The translations under genes were made by a program, and so were the position numbers. Of a stretch of DNA of 64,000 bases, positions 60,575 through 64,000 are shown piece after piece; the first letter of the stretch is position 1, and each line of letters starts with the position of its first letter. This DNA comes from Chryseolinea serpens (GTDB lineage: Bacteria > Bacteroidota > Bacteroidia > Cytophagales > Cyclobacteriaceae), in the NCBI RefSeq assembly GCF_900129725.1, contig NZ_FQWQ01000001.1, forward strand, positions 1,054,001 to 1,118,000, in the 5' to 3' direction. A model generated the notes under the pieces. That model was not told where the DNA came from, made no database searches, and was given only the letters and a program-made list of their open reading frames with translations.

Positions 60575-62443
60575 CTACTCGTTCTGCTGTTTCGTAAGTT
60601 CAACGATCGTCATGGTCATCGCCGGGATCGTTAAGGTGCCGTTGGAGGTTTTTCCCGTGAGCACGTCTTTGCTGCCCTGGAAGTCTTTCGTCCGTTCCGC
60701 ATAGTCCGACAGTTGCAGGGTTTTCTCGGTGCCGTTCAGGTTGATGGCACACATGATGGTTTGCGTGTTGTCGTGACGGAAATAGACGTAGACATTGTCT
60801 TTGGGGACGTACTGTGTGAGTTTGCCACTTTTGATGGCGGATGAGGATTTTCTGTAGTTGGCGAGGGCTTTCACATAGGCCTGGGTTTCCCGCTCCTGGG
60901 GAGTGAGGTTCTCTTGCGTGAAAGCATTCTTCTTGTCGCCCTTCCAGCCGCCGGGGAAGTCCAGCCTAACCCAGCCGTCGGCGGGGTAGGTGGCGCCTTT
61001 CATGAGCACTTCGTCGCCGTAGTAGAATTGAGGAATGCCCCGAGTCGTCAGCAGCCAACCGAGGCCGATCTTGTACTTGGCGAGGTCTTCTTTCACTTGC
61101 GTGTAGAAGCGATTCATGTCGTGGTTGCCGAGGAAGGTGACCAGCTTCATGGGATCTTTGTAGACGAAGTCGTGCGTGAGCATGGTGTAGTACCGGTTCA
61201 GTCCGTCGTTGGGATTGTCGAGGGCGGCGGCGATGTTGAAGGCCGTCTGAAAATCGGTGACGCCCGGGAGATTGCTCTTGAAGGGAACCATGAGGTTGTT
61301 CTCCATGAAGTAGGATTGGTTCAACGGACTTCCCACCCAGGTTTCGCCAAACAAGTGCAGCTTGGGATATTCTTCCAACAGCGCGGCGTTGCAGCGGTTC
61401 ATAAATTCCAGGCCGTTGTAGATATACGTGTCGATGCGCCAGGCATCCACTCCAAATTCTTCCACACTCCACAGGGCATTTTGAATGAGGTAGTTGGCCA
61501 TGTAGGGATTTTCATGGTTGAGGTCGGGCATCATGGGGGTGAACCATCCGTCGGCCATGCGCTTGCGGTCAGTCTCTGTGCCGTGGGGGTCCATCCAGGC
61601 ACCGTCGCGATAGTTGGTGTTGGTATAGGCTGGCCATTCGTGGAGCCAGTCTTTCATGGGTTTGTCCTGTACGGTGAAGTGATATAACCCGGCGTGATTG
61701 TAAACCGCATCCTGGATGAGTCGCATGCCCCGTTTGTGCAGTTCGTCGCTTAGTTTTTTATAAGCGTCGCTTCCCCCTAACCTTGGGTCCACTTTGTAAT
61801 GATTCGTCATGGCATAGCCGTGCTCGGTGCGATTGGGCATGTCGTTCTCGATGACGGGTGTCATCCACAGGGCGGTCACACCGAGGCCCTGGAGGTAGTC
61901 GAGATGATCGATCACGCCCTGGAGGTCGCCGCCGTGACGATGATAGATGGAATCGCGGTTCAGGGTCTGATCGCGCATACCCGCCACGTGGTCGTTGGTG
62001 ACGTCGCCGTTGCTGAAGCGGTCGGGCATGAGCAGGTAGATGAAATCGCCGGCATCAACGCCCTGAGCAAAATCTTTACCCTTGCCGGCCCGCCTCGGGT
62101 GAAGGGCCCAGGTCACGGACTTGGTTTTTCCTTTGCGGATAAAATCGATGGAAACATTTCCCGGTTTTGTGCCGGGCGCCACGGTGAGGTCGAGGGCATA
62201 GTAGTGGGCGTTCTCCAGACGATCGATCTTGTCGAGTGTGACGCCCGGATAGTTGATGCGGACATCGGACTGGTTGAAATCCGGTTGCGTGCTTCGGACC
62301 AGCAATTGCACTTTGTTCCATTTCATGTCCACCCACCAATGCGGCGGATACACGTCGGGTGACTGCGCTTTGGCCGGGAGTAAACACAAGGCCAAGCAAA
62401 GTGTGAAAACTATTTTCATGAACGCGGGTATCGTTGGTTTCAT
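60575..62443 (-). CDS. SusA-like GH13 amylase / neopullulanase
   Basis: 622 residues from the ATG at 62443 (or 614 from 62419, directly before the signal peptide that ends LLPAKAQ). An N-terminal Ig-like domain (about 28-115, DVYPPHWWVDMKWNKVQLL) is typical of cyclomaltodextrinase/neopullulanase enzymes. The GH13 barrel has DAVYNHAG near 255, the nucleophile Asp in AWRIDTYIYNG near 340, the acid Glu in LFGETWVG near 370 and the transition-state Asp in FLGNHDMNRF near 440. It should hydrolyse maltooligosaccharides in the periplasm. It follows a second GH13 gene by 23 bp. Confidence 0.93.
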   Translation of the reverse strand: MKPTIPAFMKIVFTLCLALCLLPAKAQSPDVYPPHWWVDMKWNKVQLLVRSTQPDFNQSDVRINYPGVTLDKIDRLENAHYYALDLTVAPGTKPGNVSIDFIRKGKTKSVTWALHPRRAGKGKDFAQGVDAGDFIYLLMPDRFSNGDVTNDHVAGMRDQTLNRDSIYHRHGGDLQGVIDHLDYLQGLGVTALWMTPVIENDMPNRTEHGYAMTNHYKVDPRLGGSDAYKKLSDELHKRGMRLIQDAVYNHAGLYHFTVQDKPMKDWLHEWPAYTNTNYRDGAWMDPHGTETDRKRMADGWFTPMMPDLNHENPYMANYLIQNALWSVEEFGVDAWRIDTYIYNGLEFMNRCNAALLEEYPKLHLFGETWVGSPLNQSYFMENNLMVPFKSNLPGVTDFQTAFNIAAALDNPNDGLNRYYTMLTHDFVYKDPMKLVTFLGNHDMNRFYTQVKEDLAKYKIGLGWLLTTRGIPQFYYGDEVLMKGATYPADGWVRLDFPGGWKGDKKNAFTQENLTPQERETQAYVKALANYRKSSSAIKSGKLTQYVPKDNVYVYFRHDNTQTIMCAINLNGTEKTLQLSDYAERTKDFQGSKDVLTGKTSNGTLTIPAMTMTIVELTKQQNE

Positions 62444-62466
62444 GGCGTGGGGATAAAGTGAGGTGG

Positions 62467-64000
62467 TCAATTTTTGATGATGGTCGTGGTGTACTGCGTC
62501 GTTCCCTTCCCGATCTTTAAAATGTACAGGCCCGGAGCGAAGGACGTGGCATCCCAATGATTCCGGTCAACTTTGTGGAGCGCCATCGGCTGTCCCAGGG
62601 TGTTGAAAGCGCGAACGTCGAGGTCGCTTTTATCGGCAGCTTCGATCTGCAACACGCCGGTGGATGGATTGGGGTAGACCGTATAGGAAAGTGTGTGACG
62701 CTCCTCCTCTACCCCGGTAATGGTTTTCAAAGCCACGTCGGTGTAGAGTCTGTACTCCCCCGGTTGCAGGGTCATGCTGATGGAATTGCTGGCTACGGAC
62801 AGTGGCGTGGCTTTGATGTAGTCATACCACGTGCCGGTGTGCGGGAACGTTACGCTGACGTTTTGAGGCGTCACGTCAAAATTTCCTGCGATCTGAACAT
62901 TCATCTGGCTGGCATCCGCAGGGGTCGCGGTGTAGGGATTGTTCATTAGCGTGATCTGTTTTAGCAATTGATTGCCCGTGGTAACGGTGGCATCACCTTT
63001 TGTGAAGACGCTATACGTGTTTCGAAGCCGGAGGAGGTCGGCCACATAGTCGTGCAGGGCGTCGCGCTCGGGCACGGTCTGATAGTTCCACAACACGGGC
63101 TTGGCCGTGACGCGGCAGTCGTTGCTGATGGTGCCGTCGCTGCAACGGTTGATGCTTTGATCATATCCCAGCTCCTCAAATTCCCATAGCATCTTCGGCC
63201 CGGGCAACGTGTAGAAAAAGGTGGCGGCTGCTTTCATGCGATTTAGCGCGGTGGCCAGGGTTTTCACCGAATAGGTACCGGATGAATTCCCATAGTTCAG
63301 CGCCTTATACATCATGCGTTCTTCATCGTGACTCTCCATATAGGACACCAGTCGCGGATCGGTCCAGCTCCGGGTCTTGTAATACCCCCACGAAATATCC
63401 GAGCCCGCACTAAAGCCCATGGCGCTTTGCGTGTAGGCATAGTTCTCATTTCCCCAGAGCATGAGGCCGTCGGCGGCGAGAACGGTTTCTTCGGAGTTGT
63501 CGGCAAAGTGTTCCAGGATCAGGTAGGCATCGGGCGTGTGGGTGCGGACGCGGGCCGCCATGCGCTTCAGGATGTCGATGCGCGATTGGTCAAATGCAGA
63601 CCAGGCCGCCACGTCGCTGCCGGAATTCTTTTGGGTGAATCCTTTCGACAGGTCGTAGCGGAAGCCGTCAACTTTATATTCGTTCAGCCAGTGATAGTTT
63701 ATGGTATCGACATATTGCTGCGTGTATTTGCTTTCGTGGTTCATGTCAAAGAAAACGCTGTACGGGTGGGTGGCCGTCACGTTGAACCATTTGTTGGTGG
63801 GGTTGGGTTTCATGCCCGTGAAGTCAAAATCCATCATCACATAGGCATTGGGAAGATCCTGGTGGTTCAACACCATGTCCATGATCACGGCAATGCCGTT
63901 GAGGTGGCAGATGTCTATAAATTCTTTGAACTTATTTTTGCTGCCGTAATATTTATCCGGCGCAAACATAAACGTGGGGTTATAGCCCCAGCTGTCGTTG
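62467..64000 (-). CDS. Secreted GH13 alpha-amylase with T9SS sorting domain (5' end outside window)
   Basis: The frame is open from 62467 to the window end, at least 510 residues; the visible part begins NDSWGYNPTFMFAPDKYYG, well inside a GH13 barrel. Catalytic residues are present: Asp in VDGFRYDLSKGF, Glu in AYLILEHFAD and Asp in YMESHDEERMMY. The barrel is followed by a beta domain and a C-terminal T9SS type A sorting domain (YTVYPNPSTGVLQIEA, then GLYILKIGKG). It is therefore an extracellular starch-degrading enzyme, and the SusA-like neighbour would finish the products in the periplasm. Confidence 0.94.
   Translation of the reverse strand, partial: NDSWGYNPTFMFAPDKYYGSKNKFKEFIDICHLNGIAVIMDMVLNHQDLPNAYVMMDFDFTGMKPNPTNKWFNVTATHPYSVFFDMNHESKYTQQYVDTINYHWLNEYKVDGFRYDLSKGFTQKNSGSDVAAWSAFDQSRIDILKRMAARVRTHTPDAYLILEHFADNSEETVLAADGLMLWGNENYAYTQSAMGFSAGSDISWGYYKTRSWTDPRLVSYMESHDEERMMYKALNYGNSSGTYSVKTLATALNRMKAAATFFYTLPGPKMLWEFEELGYDQSINRCSDGTISNDCRVTAKPVLWNYQTVPERDALHDYVADLLRLRNTYSVFTKGDATVTTGNQLLKQITLMNNPYTATPADASQMNVQIAGNFDVTPQNVSVTFPHTGTWYDYIKATPLSVASNSISMTLQPGEYRLYTDVALKTITGVEEERHTLSYTVYPNPSTGVLQIEAADKSDLDVRAFNTLGQPMALHKVDRNHWDATSFAPGLYILKIGKGTTQYTTTIIKN

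Overview
The window is a chromosomal piece of a Bacteroidota bacterium, most likely of the order Cytophagales (a Chryseolinea- or Ohtaekwangia-like genome would fit; this is inference). The signs are C-terminal type IX secretion (T9SS) sorting domains, an exosortase F pair, LytS/LytTR two-component genes, TPR-HTH regulators, SusA-like amylases, start codons without Shine-Dalgarno sequences and a few TAnnTTTG-type -7 boxes. I see no rRNA, tRNA, phage, CRISPR array or transposase gene.

Layout. 1-3.4 kb: an ABC ATPase cut by the window edge, an MtfA-like peptidase with a SEC-C tail, and an ABC-F ATPase. 3.5-9.1 kb: an accessory stretch with small lipoproteins, a 792-residue protein with an embedded nitrilase-type domain, gene remnants, and a family of short hairpin repeats. 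9.1-12.5 kb: a LytS/LytTR pair and a divergent osmC/oxyR unit. 12.5-21.6 kb: outer-membrane and membrane proteins, a sterol-desaturase-type hydroxylase and two TPR regulators. 21.8-31.7 kb: a 2494-residue T9SS subtilase, a lipoprotein and a membrane histidine kinase. 32.4-35.4 kb: a nitrilase and a GH9 cellulase, separated by a 74-bp tandem hairpin array.

35.9-41.5 kb is the most interesting block. It encodes an exported SelA/DgaE-type PLP enzyme (Tat), a CBM9-like protein, a lipoprotein sugar dehydrogenase fused to cytochrome c, a Tat-exported RidA and a secreted amidohydrolase. Together they read as an extracytoplasmic route that oxidises and deaminates a (perhaps N-acylated) amino sugar; the substrate is inference.

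41.5-53.7 kb: an NAD(P)-binding protein, a VCBS protein, a DUF885 lipoprotein, a two-subunit molybdenum hydroxylase, a GH5 cellulase bracketed by inverted repeats, a DUF4242-cyclase-like-AraC fusion and a BBE-type FAD oxidase. 53.8-56.6 kb: an operon of sugar transferase, two PglD-like acetyltransferases, exosortase XrtF and its partner. 57-60.2 kb: a LytTR regulator, a vanadium haloperoxidase and a DUF6934 pair. 60.3-64 kb: a candidate structured RNA and two GH13 amylase genes, the last cut by the window end.

Two unrelated repeat systems are superimposed on this. One is a roughly 230-300 bp MITE-like element with terminal inverted repeats, found at four loci and usually next to a stop codon. 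The other is a family of about 25-bp hairpins that occurs both scattered and in tandem.
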